Source: Geobacillus kaustophilus (lineage in GTDB: Bacteria > Bacillota > Bacilli > Bacillales > Anoxybacillaceae). From it: a stretch of 64,000 bases of DNA. Positions 8,716-18,020 of the stretch are shown piece after piece. A model generated the notes under the pieces. That model saw only the letters and a program-made list of their open reading frames with translations. It searched no databases and was not told the DNA's origin. The translations under genes were made by a program, and so were the position numbers. The stretch spans positions 682,001 through 746,000 of the forward strand of contig NZ_JYBP01000003.1 of NCBI RefSeq assembly GCF_000948285.1, given 5' to 3'. Every line of letters begins with the position of its first letter. Position 1 is the first letter of the stretch.

Positions 8716-9889
8716 CAGCACGTTGCTATATATCGCGTTCGTTCTATATTTAATCGGCACGTTCTTTTTTGGCGGCGCCATTCGCGACAAGCGAAAAGAA
8801 CGGCAAGAGAAGGATCGTTGGTCGCAGCTTGGCATCGCGGTGACGATCATCGGCTTTCTCGCCCAAGTCGGCTATTTTGTGACGCGCTGGATCGCCGCTG
8901 GGCACGCGCCCGTGAGCAACTTGTTCGAGTTTACGACTTTTTTCGGCATGATGCTGGTTGCTGCTTTCATTATTATTTATTTCATTTACCGGCTGAGTGT
9001 GCTCGGCTTGTTTGCGCTGCCGGTTGCGTTGCTTGTGATTGCTTACGCAAGCATGTTTCCGCGGGAAATTTCGCCGCTCATTCCCGCCTTGCAAAGCGAT
9101 TGGCTGCACATCCATGTGACGACGGCGGCGGCTGGTGAAGCAATTTTGGCCATCAGCTTTGTCGCTGGGCTCATCTATTTGATCCGCGTCGTCGATCAAT
9201 CGAAGCCGTCGAAACGGACGTTTTGGCTCGAAGTGGTCATGTTTTGCTTAATTACCACGCTCGGCTTTGTCATCGTTTCGACAGCGTTCGGTCTTTCTGA
9301 TTATGAAGCGAAGTTCACGTGGGTCGACAAAAACAAGCAGACAGTTGAGGTCATCTACGATATGCCGGCGCTCGTCGGGCCGCACAAAGGGGTGCTTATG
9401 AAAGAAAGCGCCGGCCGCATGGAGCCGCTTGTTGAGATGCCGGCGATCATCAATGCAAGAAAGCTAAATACGGTCATCTGGTCGCTCATAGCTGGAACGG
9501 CGCTGTACATCATGCTTCGGCTCCTCTTGCGCAAGCGCGTTGCCGCCGCGCTGCAGCCGCTCGTGAAGAACGTTAACTTGGATTTGACCGACGAGATCAG
9601 CTATCGGGCGGTGGCGATCGGCTTTCCAGTGTTTACGCTCGGGGCGCTCATTTTCGCGATGATTTGGGCGCAAATCGCCTGGACGCGCTTTTGGGGCTGG
9701 GACCCGAAAGAAGTATGGGCGCTCATTACTTGGCTGTTTTACGCTGCCTTTTTGCACCTTCGTTTGTCAAAAGGCTGGCATGGTGAGAAGTCGGCGTGGC
9801 TTGCCGTCATCGGATTTGCCATTATTATGTTCAACCTAGTGGCGGTCAACCTCGTCATCGCGGGGCTGCACTCGTACGCCGGAACATAA
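8702..9889 (+). CDS. resC: Cytochrome c biogenesis protein ResC (CcsA family)
   Basis: ResC is the haem-handling partner of ResB. The 395-residue polytopic protein contains the tryptophan-rich WWD-type motif [19 protein letters not shown] (about 323-341) that binds haem in CcmC/CcmF/CcsA proteins, and conserved histidines near [10 protein letters not shown] and in [14 protein letters not shown]. The ATG overlaps resB by 14 bases and follows AAGGAGG. A terminator after the stop separates resABC from resDE, so resDE probably also has its own expression. Confidence 0.96.
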   Translation: MVQLSSTLLYIAFVLYLIGTFFFGGAIRDKRKERQEKDRWSQLGIAVTIIGFLAQVGYFVTRWIAAGHAPVSNLFEFTTFFGMMLVAAFIIIYFIYRLSVLGLFALPVALLVIAYASMFPREISPLIPALQSDWLHIHVTTAAAGEAILAISFVAGLIYLIRVVDQSKPSKRTFWLEVVMFCLITTLGFVIVSTAFGLSDYEAKFTWVDKNKQTVEVIYDMPALVGPHKGVLMKESAGRMEPLVEMPAIINARKLNTVIWSLIAGTALYIMLRLLLRKRVAAALQPLVKNVNLDLTDEISYRAVAIGFPVFTLGALIFAMIWAQIAWTRFWGWDPKEVWALITWLFYAAFLHLRLSKGWHGEKSAWLAVIGFAIIMFNLVAVNLVIAGLHSYAGT

Positions 9890-9900
9890 GCGCAAGGCAA

Positions 9901-9932
9901 ACGGATGCCCTGTTGGCGGGCATCCGTTTTTT
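9901..9932 (+). terminator. Terminator between resC and resD
   Basis: Nine-base stem CGGATGCCC/GGGCATCCG with a 7-base loop, followed by six Ts and C. It would limit read-through from resABC into resDE. Confidence 0.88.
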
Positions 9933-9988
9933 CAGTAAACTAGAAAGCGGGGGACTGTTTCCATTTTTCATATGGGAGGGTGTTTGGC

Positions 9989-10714
9989 GTGGAAAAGCAA
10001 GAAAAGCCAGTCCGCATTTTGGTTGTTGACGATGAGGAGCGAATTCGTCGGCTTTTAAAAATGTATTTGGAACGGGAAAACTATGTGATCGATGAGGCCG
10101 GCGACGGCAATGAAGCGTTGGAGAAGGCGTTGACGAATGATTATGACGTCATTTTGCTTGATTTGATGCTGCCGGGCAAGGACGGCATTGACGTATGCAA
10201 AGAAATTCGCGAGCAAAAAACGACGCCGATCATCATGTTGACGGCAAAAGGCGAAGAATCCAACCGGGTGCAGGGGTTTGAAGTGGGAACCGATGATTAC
10301 ATTGTCAAGCCGTTCAGCCCGCGCGAAGTCGTGCTGCGGGTGAAAGCGTTGCTGCGCCGCGCGGCGAACGCCGCCTACGCGCCGGTGGAGACGACGGCGA
10401 AAGACGTGCTTGTGTTTCCACATTTGACGATTGACAACGATGCCCACCGGGTGACGGTCGACGGCAAGGAAGTCAGCTTAACCCCGAAAGAATATGAGCT
10501 GCTTCTCTTTTTGGCCCGCTCGCCCGACAAAGTGTTCGACCGCGAACAGCTGTTGAAGGAAGTATGGCATTACGAGTTTTTCGGCGACTTGCGCACGGTC
10601 GACACCCACATTAAACGATTGCGCGAAAAGTTGAATAAAGCGTCGCCGCAGGCGGGAAAAATGATCGTCACCGTCTGGGGAGTCGGCTACAAGTTTGAGG
10701 CAGTGAACGACTGA
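9989..10714 (+). CDS. resD: Response regulator ResD
   Basis: ResD is the OmpR-type response regulator for aerobic/anaerobic respiration genes, paired with ResE. Its 241 residues contain a receiver domain (about 8-125) with the phosphoacceptor Asp58 in LLDLMLPG and Lys107, and a winged-helix DNA-binding domain (about 140-238) with [16 protein letters not shown] and [14 protein letters not shown]. Start: the GTG at 9989 lies 8 bases after GGGAGGG; an in-frame GTG at 9980 would overlap that site. The stop overlaps the resE ATG by one base. Confidence 0.96.
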   Translation: MEKQEKPVRILVVDDEERIRRLLKMYLERENYVIDEAGDGNEALEKALTNDYDVILLDLMLPGKDGIDVCKEIREQKTTPIIMLTAKGEESNRVQGFEVGTDDYIVKPFSPREVVLRVKALLRRAANAAYAPVETTAKDVLVFPHLTIDNDAHRVTVDGKEVSLTPKEYELLLFLARSPDKVFDREQLLKEVWHYEFFGDLRTVDTHIKRLREKLNKASPQAGKMIVTVWGVGYKFEAVND

Positions 10715-12507
10715 TGTGGCTGTTTCGCAGCGTTGTCGGCAAGCTATGGTTTACGATTTTACTGCTCGTTTCGTGCGTGCTGTTTATTTTAAGCATTTTG
10801 CTTATTAAATTTTTGGAAGATTATTATGTGCAGGAAGCGGAAAACGACCTGACCCGCCTGGCGACAAAAGTGGCCGAGGTGATGCACGACTACCGCGACG
10901 AGCAGCTCGCCCGTTCGATCGCCTGGACGCTTATGGACAATCGCACGAAAGCGGTCATCGTCGCCGATGAGTCGCACTATTGGTATTCGCCTGGCGACGC
11001 TGGTTTGGATAATATGCCGCTGTCTTCCATCCGCCAAGATCGGGATTTGCGCCGTGTGCTGACCGAGCGGGAGACGGTGAAAAAACGTCTGTATGCCCCG
11101 GAGTGGCAGCCAAAAGAAAAGCTGCCCCGCGATATGATCATCGTCGGCGTGCCGATGTCGATGCCGGACGGCAGCCGCGGCGCTGTGTTTATTTACCAAT
11201 CGCTTGAAGCGATTGAACAGGCGACCAGTCGTACGAAAGAGCTCATTTTTCTCGCCGCGTTTATCGCCATTGTCATGACGACGTTTTTTGCCTTTTTCTT
11301 GTCAACGCGCATCACCTCCCCGCTTCGAAAAATGCGGCAAGCCGCGTTTGAAATGGCGCGCGGTCATTTTGACATGAAAGTGCCGATTTTAACGAATGAC
11401 GAAATCGGCGGGCTGGCCATGGCGTTCAACCAAATGGGGCGGCGTCTGCAGTTTAACATCAACGCCTTAAACCAGGAAAAAGAACAGCTCGCCAGCATTT
11501 TAAGCAGCATGGCCGATGGTGTCATTACGTTTAACCGCGATGGGGAAATTTTGGTTACGAACCCGCCGGCCGAGCGGTTTTTGCAGGCATGGTATTTTGA
11601 GCAAGGGAACGATGTCGAGGCCATGGCTCCGCTGCCCCCGCAAGTGAAAGAACTGTTCGCCCGCGTCGTTCGCGAGGAGAAGGAGCAATCGACCGAAGTG
11701 ACGCTGCAGGGGCGGACGTGGGTCATTTTAATGACGCCGTTGTACGGCAAAACGATGGTGCGCGGCGCGGTGGCTGTTTTGCGCGACATGACCGAAGAGC
11801 GGCGGCTTGACAAGCTGCGCAAAGATTTTATCGCCAACGTTTCGCACGAATTGCGCACGCCGATCGCCATGCTTCAAGGCTACAGCGAGGCGATCATCGA
11901 CGATATCGCGGCGAGCGAAGAAGAGAAGAAAGAGATGGCGAAAGTCATTTATGACGAGTCGCTGCGCATGGGCCGCCTTGTTAACGATTTGCTTGACTTG
12001 GCGCGCATGGAAGCTGGCCATATCGAGCTCGCGTACGAACAAGTCAAGCTCGTTCCTTACATCGAGCGGGTGATCCGCAAGTTTTACGGGCTGGCGAAAG
12101 AAAAGCAGATTGAGCTGACAGCCGAGTTTCGCGACCAAGATATCGAAATCGCCTGCGATCCGGATCGGATCGAACAAGTGCTGACGAACTTGATCGACAA
12201 TGCCATCCGCCATACGGAATCGGGCGGCACGGTCCGCCTGATTGCCGAACGAAGCGGCGACGGCGTGACGATCCATGTCCAAGATTCGGGCTCCGGCATC
12301 CCGGAAGAAGATTTGCCGTTTGTGTTCGAGCGGTTTTACAAAGCCGACAAAGCGCGCACGCGCGGTCGTTCCGGCACCGGGCTTGGCCTTGCCATCGCCA
12401 AAAACATCGTCGAAGCGCATAAAGGGTTCATTACCGTCCACAGTAAACTGAACGAAGGAACGACGTTTTCCTTTTATTTGCCGTCCGGTGAGCCGAAAGG
12501 AGCATAG
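10714..12507 (+). CDS. resE: Sensor histidine kinase ResE
   Basis: ResE is the membrane sensor kinase that phosphorylates ResD under oxygen limitation. The 597-residue product has a membrane segment at about 9-30, an extracytoplasmic domain, a second membrane segment near 172-192, a HAMP domain, a PAS-like domain (about 255-365), the dimerisation box [13 protein letters not shown] with His378, and the ATPase boxes [31 protein letters not shown] and [10 protein letters not shown]. In B. subtilis the next gene is sigX; here the nag operon follows and sigX lies about 21 kb further on. Confidence 0.96.
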   Translation: MWLFRSVVGKLWFTILLLVSCVLFILSILLIKFLEDYYVQEAENDLTRLATKVAEVMHDYRDEQLARSIAWTLMDNRTKAVIVADESHYWYSPGDAGLDNMPLSSIRQDRDLRRVLTERETVKKRLYAPEWQPKEKLPRDMIIVGVPMSMPDGSRGAVFIYQSLEAIEQATSRTKELIFLAAFIAIVMTTFFAFFLSTRITSPLRKMRQAAFEMARGHFDMKVPILTNDEIGGLAMAFNQMGRRLQFNINALNQEKEQLASILSSMADGVITFNRDGEILVTNPPAERFLQAWYFEQGNDVEAMAPLPPQVKELFARVVREEKEQSTEVTLQGRTWVILMTPLYGKTMVRGAVAVLRDMTEERRLDKLRKDFIANVSHELRTPIAMLQGYSEAIIDDIAASEEEKKEMAKVIYDESLRMGRLVNDLLDLARMEAGHIELAYEQVKLVPYIERVIRKFYGLAKEKQIELTAEFRDQDIEIACDPDRIEQVLTNLIDNAIRHTESGGTVRLIAERSGDGVTIHVQDSGSGIPEEDLPFVFERFYKADKARTRGRSGTGLGLAIAKNIVEAHKGFITVHSKLNEGTTFSFYLPSGEPKGA

Positions 12508-12520
12508 CGCTGTTTGGAAG

Positions 12521-12552
12521 AGCGGGGAAGCCGCAGCTTCCCTGCTTCTTTC
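12521..12552 (+). terminator. Weak terminator after resE
   Basis: Perfect 7-base stem GGGAAGC/GCTTCCC with loop CGCA, but only a broken T-rich tail (TGCTTCTTT). Confidence 0.5.
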
Positions 12553-12579
12553 GTGCTGGAACCAGTTGGCGATCAACAC

Positions 12580-12615
12580 TTGTTTCTGGTGGTATAGACA
12601 ACTAGAATATATAAT
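12580..12615 (+). promoter_or_regulatory. nag promoter with NagR (dre-type) operator
   Basis: GTGGTATAGACAACT at 12589-12603 closely resembles the dre operator bound by NagR/YvoA-family GntR repressors. It lies between a -35-like TTGTTT (12580-12585) and -10-like TAGAAT (12603-12608) or TATAAT (12610-12615). A NagR homologue is encoded third in this operon, so autoregulation with GlcN-6-P or GlcNAc-6-P as inducer is likely. Confidence 0.7.
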
Positions 12616-12647
12616 GTTATGATAGAAACAGAAGGTGGGAAATCGCG

Positions 12648-13859
12648 ATGAAACGATGGATATTGAAAAATGCCGCGGTGTATGCAGAAACAGGACGCAT
12701 TGAACAAGGATATGTGCTGATCGAAGGGGAAAAAGTGGCCGCGATCGGCCCGATGTCGTCATGCCCGACTGATGAAAGGGATGAAAGGGCGGAAGTGATC
12801 GAGCTTTCTCCGCAGTTTGCTGTTGTGCCGGGATTCATTGACGTCCATATTCATGGAGCGGCGGGGGCGGATGTCATGGACGCGACCCCGGAGGCGCTTG
12901 ACAAGATGGCGAAGGCGCTGCCGGCGGAAGGCGCGACAAGTTTCCTAGCGACGACGATGACGGCGCCGAGTGAACAAATCGAAGCCGCGCTTCGCAACGT
13001 CGCTGGCTATATGGCGGAGGCGAACAGGCCGGGAGCCGCCGAAGTGCTCGGCGTTCATCTGGAAGGACCGTTTTTGTCGCCGAAGCGCGCTGGAGCGCAG
13101 CACCCGCGCCATCTCGCCGATCCGGACATCTCACTGTTCCAGCACTGGCAAAAGGCGGCGGATGGCCATATCCGCCTTGTCACCCTTGCTCCGGAGCGAA
13201 ACGGGGGGCTGGAGCTTGCCGCCTACTTGAAACAGACGGGTGTGATCGCATCGATCGGCCATTCCGATGCCGTTTACGACGAAGTGAAAGCGGCGGTCGA
13301 GGCTGGGATGACGCATGCGACCCACCTGTTCAACGGGATGCGCGGCATCCATCACCGCGAACCAGGTGTCGCCGGCGCTGTGCTGATGTTTGACGAAGTC
13401 ATGTGCGAGTTGATTGTCGATGGGCTGCACGTTGCGCCGCCGATGGTTCGCTTCGCTTACCGGAATAAAGGAAGCGATGGGCTCATCTTAATCACCGATG
13501 CCATGCGGGCGAAATGTCTCGGCGATGGGCGGTATGAACTTGGCGGCCAAGAGGTGGCGGTTCGGGGCCAAGAGGCGCGGCTTGCCGACGGCACGCTGGC
13601 GGGAAGCGTGCTCAAGCTTGGCGAGGCCATCCGCCGTGTGCTCGATTATACTGGCTGCACGCTTGAAGAGGTGATCCGCATGGCGAGCTGGAATCCGGCG
13701 AAACAGCTTGGCTTGCTTGATCGGAAAGGCAGCTTGCGGCCCGGCAAAGACGCCGATGTCGTCGTTTTGAATGAACGATATGAAGTCATGATGACGTTTT
13801 GCCGCGGCGTGCTTGCCTACAGCAAGCTGGATGAAAGGGGTAAAGAGCGATGGCCATGA
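12648..13859 (+). CDS. nagA: N-acetylglucosamine-6-phosphate deacetylase NagA
   Basis: NagA removes the acetyl group from GlcNAc-6-P, giving GlcN-6-P and acetate, the first cytoplasmic step after PTS uptake. The 403-residue amidohydrolase has the metal-site motif DVHIHGAAG near residue 65, HLEGPFLSPKRAGAH-like residues near 140, the GHSDA and ATHLFNGM segments, and the catalytic Asp region LITDAMRA. It starts at ATG 12648 after GAAGGTGGG. Its last 10 bases overlap nagB. First gene of nagA-nagB-nagR-nagP. Confidence 0.96.
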   Translation: MKRWILKNAAVYAETGRIEQGYVLIEGEKVAAIGPMSSCPTDERDERAEVIELSPQFAVVPGFIDVHIHGAAGADVMDATPEALDKMAKALPAEGATSFLATTMTAPSEQIEAALRNVAGYMAEANRPGAAEVLGVHLEGPFLSPKRAGAQHPRHLADPDISLFQHWQKAADGHIRLVTLAPERNGGLELAAYLKQTGVIASIGHSDAVYDEVKAAVEAGMTHATHLFNGMRGIHHREPGVAGAVLMFDEVMCELIVDGLHVAPPMVRFAYRNKGSDGLILITDAMRAKCLGDGRYELGGQEVAVRGQEARLADGTLAGSVLKLGEAIRRVLDYTGCTLEEVIRMASWNPAKQLGLLDRKGSLRPGKDADVVVLNERYEVMMTFCRGVLAYSKLDERGKERWP

Positions 13860-14611
13860 AGCTTTTGAGAGCTGCTGACTACGCAGAGATGAGCCGCCAG
13901 GCGGCGGACATCATCATCAAACAAGTCAAGGAAAAGCCGAACGCCGTTCTCGGCTTGGCGACCGGCTCGACCGTGCTCGGTGTGTACCGCGAATTGGCCG
14001 TCGATCATCGGCAGCATGGGACATCGTATCGGCTCGTGCGCACGGTCAATTTGGATGAATACGTAGGCCTTGGCCCGGATCATCCGAACAGCTATCGCTA
14101 TTATATGAATCAGCATTTGTTTGCCCAATTGGACATCCCGCTTCATCAGACGCATGTGCCGGACGGGTTGGCCGCTGATCTTGACGAAGAATGCCGCCGT
14201 TACGAGCGGCTCATCGATGAATTGGGCGGCATCGATTTGCAGCTCTTGGGCATCGGCCGCAACGGCCATATCGGCTTTAACGAGCCAGGGACGCCGTTTT
14301 CGACAGCCACCCACGTCGTCGAGCTGACCGAGCTGACACGGGAAGCGAACGCCCGCTTTTTCCCATCGCTTGATGACGTGCCGCGCTATGCCATTACGAT
14401 GGGGATTGCGACTATTTTGCGCAGCCGCCGCATCGTGCTGTTGGCGTCAGGGGAGGAAAAAGCGGAGGCCATGGCCCGGCTTCTCGAAGGCGTTGTCACA
14501 CCGGACTTGCCGGCTTCAGCGCTTCACCTTCATCCGGACGTGACGATCATCGCCGACCGAGAGGCGCTCTCGCTCATCCCAAAGGAAAAGCGGCGGGGGG
14601 ATGCGCCGTGA
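13850..14611 (+). CDS. nagB: Glucosamine-6-phosphate deaminase NagB
   Basis: NagB converts GlcN-6-P to fructose-6-P and ammonia, feeding aminosugar carbon and nitrogen into central metabolism. The 253-residue product shows LATGSTVLGVYRELA near residue 39, the catalytic VNLDEYVGLGPDHPNSYRY stretch (about 65-83) and GIGRNGHIGFNEPGTPF near 140. ATG 13850 lies 9 bases after AAAGGGG; a second ATG at 13856 would make a 4-base overlap with nagA and is the alternative. The stop overlaps the nagR start as GTGA. Confidence 0.96.
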   Translation: MAMKLLRAADYAEMSRQAADIIIKQVKEKPNAVLGLATGSTVLGVYRELAVDHRQHGTSYRLVRTVNLDEYVGLGPDHPNSYRYYMNQHLFAQLDIPLHQTHVPDGLAADLDEECRRYERLIDELGGIDLQLLGIGRNGHIGFNEPGTPFSTATHVVELTELTREANARFFPSLDDVPRYAITMGIATILRSRRIVLLASGEEKAEAMARLLEGVVTPDLPASALHLHPDVTIIADREALSLIPKEKRRGDAP

Positions 14612-15345
14612 TCGATAAACAGTCGCCGATTCCGATTTACTATCAGCTCGAGCAATATATGAAAGAAAAGATCGAAAAAGGGGAGTGGCAGCCGGGCGAA
14701 ATGATCCCGTCTGAGCGCGAGTTGGCGGACATGTATGACATCAGCCGGATGACCGTTCGGCAGGCGGTCAACAATTTAGTGAACGATGGCTATCTCATCC
14801 GCCAGCGCGGGAAAGGGACGTTTGTCGCCGCCCAAAAAATCGAGCAGCCGCTGAAAGGGCTGACGAGCTTTTCCGAAGATATGCGGGCGCGCGGCATGGA
14901 GCCCGGCACGATCGTCCTTAGCTTTGAGACGGTTCCGGCTTCCGAGAAGCTCGCTGAAGGACTTGGCGTCACGGAAGGCGATGACCTTTACGAAGTTCGC
15001 CGCCTCCGGTTGGCCGACGGGGCGCCGATGGCGCTCGAGACGCTCTATATTCCCGTCTGTCTTGTTCCGGGACTGACACGTGATGTTGTAAGCGGTTCCG
15101 TCTATGAATTTATCGAAAAAGAAAAAGGGATGATCATCGGCTCCGCTGTTCAAACATTGGAAGCATCTGTCGCCCGCAAGGTGGAGGCGGAGCATCTGAA
15201 GATGAAAGAAGGGGCTCCGGTGTTGCTGCTTGAGCGCCGCACGCACCTTGTCGACGGTCGGCCGCTTGAAGTCGTCAAATCGGTGTACCGCGGCGACCGG
15301 TACAAATTTATGATTGAGATGAAAAGGGGAGGATCAAGATGTTAG
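14608..15345 (+). CDS. nagR: GntR/HutC-family transcriptional repressor NagR
   Basis: Homologue of B. subtilis NagR (YvoA), which represses GlcNAc genes until aminosugar phosphates bind. The 245 residues comprise a winged-helix domain (about 1-75: PIPIYYQLEQYMKEKIEKGEW, ELADMYDISRMTVRQAV, RQRGKGTFVA) and a UbiC/UTRA effector domain (about 90-240). It starts with GTG overlapping nagB by 4 bases and overlaps nagP by 7. The dre-like site in the nag promoter is its probable target. Confidence 0.93.
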   Translation: MIDKQSPIPIYYQLEQYMKEKIEKGEWQPGEMIPSERELADMYDISRMTVRQAVNNLVNDGYLIRQRGKGTFVAAQKIEQPLKGLTSFSEDMRARGMEPGTIVLSFETVPASEKLAEGLGVTEGDDLYEVRRLRLADGAPMALETLYIPVCLVPGLTRDVVSGSVYEFIEKEKGMIIGSAVQTLEASVARKVEAEHLKMKEGAPVLLLERRTHLVDGRPLEVVKSVYRGDRYKFMIEMKRGGSRC

Positions 15346-16703
15346 GCTTTTTACAGCGGCTTGGAAAAGCATTAATGCTGCCGATTGCCGTTTTGCCGGC
15401 GGCAGGATTGTTGCTTCGGCTCGGTCAGCCTGATTTATTGAATATTCCGTTTATCGCCGCCGCAGGCGATGCCGTGTTTTCCAATTTAGCTCTGATTTTT
15501 GCAATCGGGGTTGCTGTCGGATTTGCCAAAGACGGCAACGGCGCCGCCGCTCTGGCCGGCGCGATCGGCTACTTTGTCTTGACAAAAGGGGCGGCTGCCA
15601 TTGATAAGGACATTAATATGTCCGTGTTAGGCGGCATCATCTCCGGGGTTGTCGCTGGGCTTTTGTACAATCGTTACCATGATATCAAGCTGCCGGATTG
15701 GCTCGGCTTTTTCGGCGGACGGCGGTTTGTGCCGATCGTGACATCGTTTGTGATGCTTGTGCTCGCTTTGGTTTTCGGCTATGTTTGGCCGCCGATTCAA
15801 GACGGCATCAACGCGGTCGGTCATTGGATCGTTGGGGCAGGAGCGCTTGGTGTCGGAATTTTCGGGTTCCTCAACCGGCTGTTGATTCCGGTCGGGCTGC
15901 ACCATGTGTTAAATAGTTTTGTCTGGTTTGTCTTTGGCGAATATAACGGCAAAACCGGCGATTTGAGCCGCTTTTTCGCCGGCGACCCGGATGCGGGCAT
16001 TTTTATGGCCGGCTTCTTCCCGGTAATGATGTTTGGCCTGCCTGCGGCAGCGCTGGCGATGATCGCCGCGGCGAAAAAAGAGCGGCGCAAAGCGATCGCC
16101 GGAGCGCTCTTCGGTGTGGCATTGACGTCATTTTTAACTGGGATTACGGAACCAATTGAATTTTTGTTTATGTTTTTATCGCCGCTCTTGTATGTCGTCC
16201 ATGCCGTGTTGACCGGCTTGTCGCTCGCAGTGGCGACAATGCTTGACATCCACCACGGGTTTACGTTCTCGGCCGGGGCGATTGACTTTTTCTTAAACTA
16301 CGGCATTGCGAAAAAACCGTATTTGTTGATTATTCAAGGTCTTGTATATGCTGTCGTCTATTTCGTCGTCTTCTATTTCCTTATTACAAAGCTCGATTTG
16401 AAAACGCCAGGCCGTGAAGATGAGGTAGAGGGCGAGTTTACCGACAGCGGTGCGGCGCAGTCGGGCGTCAAATACGAGGACCTTGCTGCAAAATATATCG
16501 AGGCGTTGGGAGGAAAAGATAATCTCGCGCAAATTGACAATTGCGTGACGCGCTTGCGCCTAAAAGTAAAAGACATGGCAAAAGTCAACGAAGCAGAATT
16601 GAAACGTTTGGGAGCGAAAGGTGTGCTTCGCCTCAACCAAACGGATTTGCAAGTGGTCGTTGGCACGGATGTCGAATTTCTGGCCAACGCTATGAGAAAA
16701 TAA
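15339..16703 (+). CDS. nagP: PTS N-acetylglucosamine-specific EIICB component NagP
   Basis: Membrane permease that imports and phosphorylates N-acetylglucosamine using the phosphotransferase system. The 454 residues contain an EIIC domain of 8-10 membrane segments (about 1-360) with the ITEPIEFLFMFLSP motif, and a C-terminal EIIB domain (about 380-454) with phosphorylatable Cys402 in IDNCVTRLRL. No EIIA domain is present, so phosphate must come from a separate glucose-type EIIA. Start ATG follows GGGGAGG inside the end of nagR. The ligand is inferred from the operon; the EIIC family also includes glucose permeases. Confidence 0.93.
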   Translation: MLGFLQRLGKALMLPIAVLPAAGLLLRLGQPDLLNIPFIAAAGDAVFSNLALIFAIGVAVGFAKDGNGAAALAGAIGYFVLTKGAAAIDKDINMSVLGGIISGVVAGLLYNRYHDIKLPDWLGFFGGRRFVPIVTSFVMLVLALVFGYVWPPIQDGINAVGHWIVGAGALGVGIFGFLNRLLIPVGLHHVLNSFVWFVFGEYNGKTGDLSRFFAGDPDAGIFMAGFFPVMMFGLPAAALAMIAAAKKERRKAIAGALFGVALTSFLTGITEPIEFLFMFLSPLLYVVHAVLTGLSLAVATMLDIHHGFTFSAGAIDFFLNYGIAKKPYLLIIQGLVYAVVYFVVFYFLITKLDLKTPGREDEVEGEFTDSGAAQSGVKYEDLAAKYIEALGGKDNLAQIDNCVTRLRLKVKDMAKVNEAELKRLGAKGVLRLNQTDLQVVVGTDVEFLANAMRK

Positions 16704-16752
16704 GGAACAACGAAGCCGTTCTTTTAAGGGACGCCAGAAAGGGGGAGCTCCG

Positions 16753-16947
16753 GTGAAGCGGCTGTTGGATTGCAACGCCTCGGATTTCGCACTGACAAGC
16801 AAAATGGCTGGGGCGGATCTCCATCATATCGGCGGCGACGCTGGCTATCATGGCATCGCTGTTCCAGAGAATATTATGGCGTATTCGATCGCCATTCGCG
16901 GCAGACGCCATACGTATATTCGCATGGCAAGATCGCCGTTGAGATAA
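16753..16947 (+). pseudogene. Internally deleted remnant of a PTS-associated DUF7916-like gene (proposed)
   Basis: A 64-codon frame starts with GTG behind AAAGGGGG. Its first dozen residues (VKRLLDCNASDF) look like the N-terminus, and its last 45 (GADLHHIGG...GIAVPENIMAYSIAIRG...RMARS) like the C-terminus, of an about 300-residue family often found beside PTS genes (DUF7916, as I recall it). The middle is missing, as if an in-frame deletion fused both ends. It follows nagP by 49 bases and is followed by a MITE-like element. It could be a short functional protein, but a decayed gene is more likely. Family recognition is from memory. Confidence 0.5.
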
Positions 16948-16966
16948 AGTGGAATATGATCAGTCG

Positions 16967-17086
16967 AGGGGTGTCCCAAAAGGATCGGGACACCCTTGCT
17001 CATCACCATATATCGACACGAAACAATGAATCATGCGCAATATGTTGTATTTCGTTTGAGAAGAATGAAGCTTTTGGGTCAGCCTC
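16967..17086. mobile_element. MITE-like element, copy A
   Basis: About 120 bp, bounded by imperfect inverted ends: left GAGGGGTGTCCCAAAAGG, right CTTTTGGGTCAGCCTC. It shares both ends and parts of the interior (an ATATGTTGT core) with 36178-36292. The left end forms a 9-bp stem, GGGTGTCCC/GGGACACCC. It has no coding capacity, as expected of a non-autonomous derivative of an insertion sequence absent from this window. Confidence 0.65.
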
Positions 17087-17185
17087 GTTTTTTTGTCGGC
17101 AGAGGATAGGATGGGAGCCAAGATGATGGAAAAATAAGTTTGCGGATGTGGGAAACATTTGCCTTGTACCGCCGTCTCTATTTAT

Positions 17186-17233
17186 TTTGTGATCAAATGA
17201 AAGAACAAATTTGTGATAAAATGAAAGAACAAA
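17186..17233 (+). repeat. Tandem 24-bp direct repeat upstream of a two-component system
   Basis: Two head-to-tail 24-base copies (17186-17209 and 17210-17233) differ at one base (GATCAAATG against GATAAAATG). They lie about 30 bases before the histidine kinase start and overlap its likely promoter region, so they could be response-regulator sites or a duplicated promoter element. Confidence 0.8.
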
Positions 17234-17264
17234 AGGGAAAGCATTGCGAGTGGCGGGGAGAATA

Positions 17265-18017
17265 ATGATGATCGCCGAGCCGTTGTTTCATCTCATTCTC
17301 ATTTTCAGCGTATTGTTGCCGCTTGTATCGTTGACAGTGTTGGCGCTGTTGGGAGTAGCGGAAAAAGAAGTGGATTATTGGCAGTTGGAACATGCGCGCC
17401 TTCGATTAGAAAAAAAACTCCAAGAAAGCAAGTATATGCAGCTCCATCAACAAATCCGACCGCATTTCTTTTTCAATGCGTTGAACGCTTTCTTATCTCT
17501 GGCGCGCTTAGGAAAAAATGAAGAAATGATTCGGGGAATGGAGCATTTTGCTCTGTTTTTGCGTGATAGCTATGAGACGAAACAGCCGCTTATTCCGTTC
17601 AAACAAGAATGGGCGCATACAAACAACTATCTAGCGGTGCAGCAGCTTCGCTTCGGTTCACGGCTGTCGGTGTCGGTGCAAATGGACCCGGATGGAGAGC
17701 GTGCGCTCATTCCTTCTTATACGTTGCAAACGCTGGTAGAAAACGCATTCAAACATGGCCTTGAGAAAAAGGCGGGTGAAAAATGTTTGGCGATCGATTT
17801 TCGACGCCAAGGCAACTGGGTATATTTGCGCGTCTGCGATAATGGCAATGAAGGGAAGGAGTTATCCATCGCGAATGGAGGTGTCGGCTTGGATAATTTG
17901 CGCAAGCGGTTTGCTCGTTTGTTTGATTTGCCAACTCAGCTTGTGTTGCAAAAAGATGAGCGCGGGTGGACAGAGGCGCTTGTCGTTTGGCCGTATGTTC
18001 CAGGGGATGAGGGATAA
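17265..18017 (+). CDS. Sensor histidine kinase, LytS/YesM type (His_kinase PF06580)
   Basis: About 250 residues: a single N-terminal hydrophobic segment (about 8-31), a coiled linker, the phosphoacceptor region QQIRPHFFFNALNAF with His67, and ATPase boxes LVENAFKHG, DNGNEGKEL and GVGLDNLRKRF. This is the LytS/YesM class, which usually pairs with LytTR or AraC-type regulators, as here. There is no large extracellular sensor domain, so the signal may be felt in the membrane or through the polytopic protein encoded two genes on. Start is ATG 17265 or 17268 behind GGGGAG; an upstream in-frame TTG at 17244 lacks support. The signal is unknown. Confidence 0.88.
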   Translation: MMIAEPLFHLILIFSVLLPLVSLTVLALLGVAEKEVDYWQLEHARLRLEKKLQESKYMQLHQQIRPHFFFNALNAFLSLARLGKNEEMIRGMEHFALFLRDSYETKQPLIPFKQEWAHTNNYLAVQQLRFGSRLSVSVQMDPDGERALIPSYTLQTLVENAFKHGLEKKAGEKCLAIDFRRQGNWVYLRVCDNGNEGKELSIANGGVGLDNLRKRFARLFDLPTQLVLQKDERGWTEALVVWPYVPGDEG

Positions 18018-18020
18018 ACG

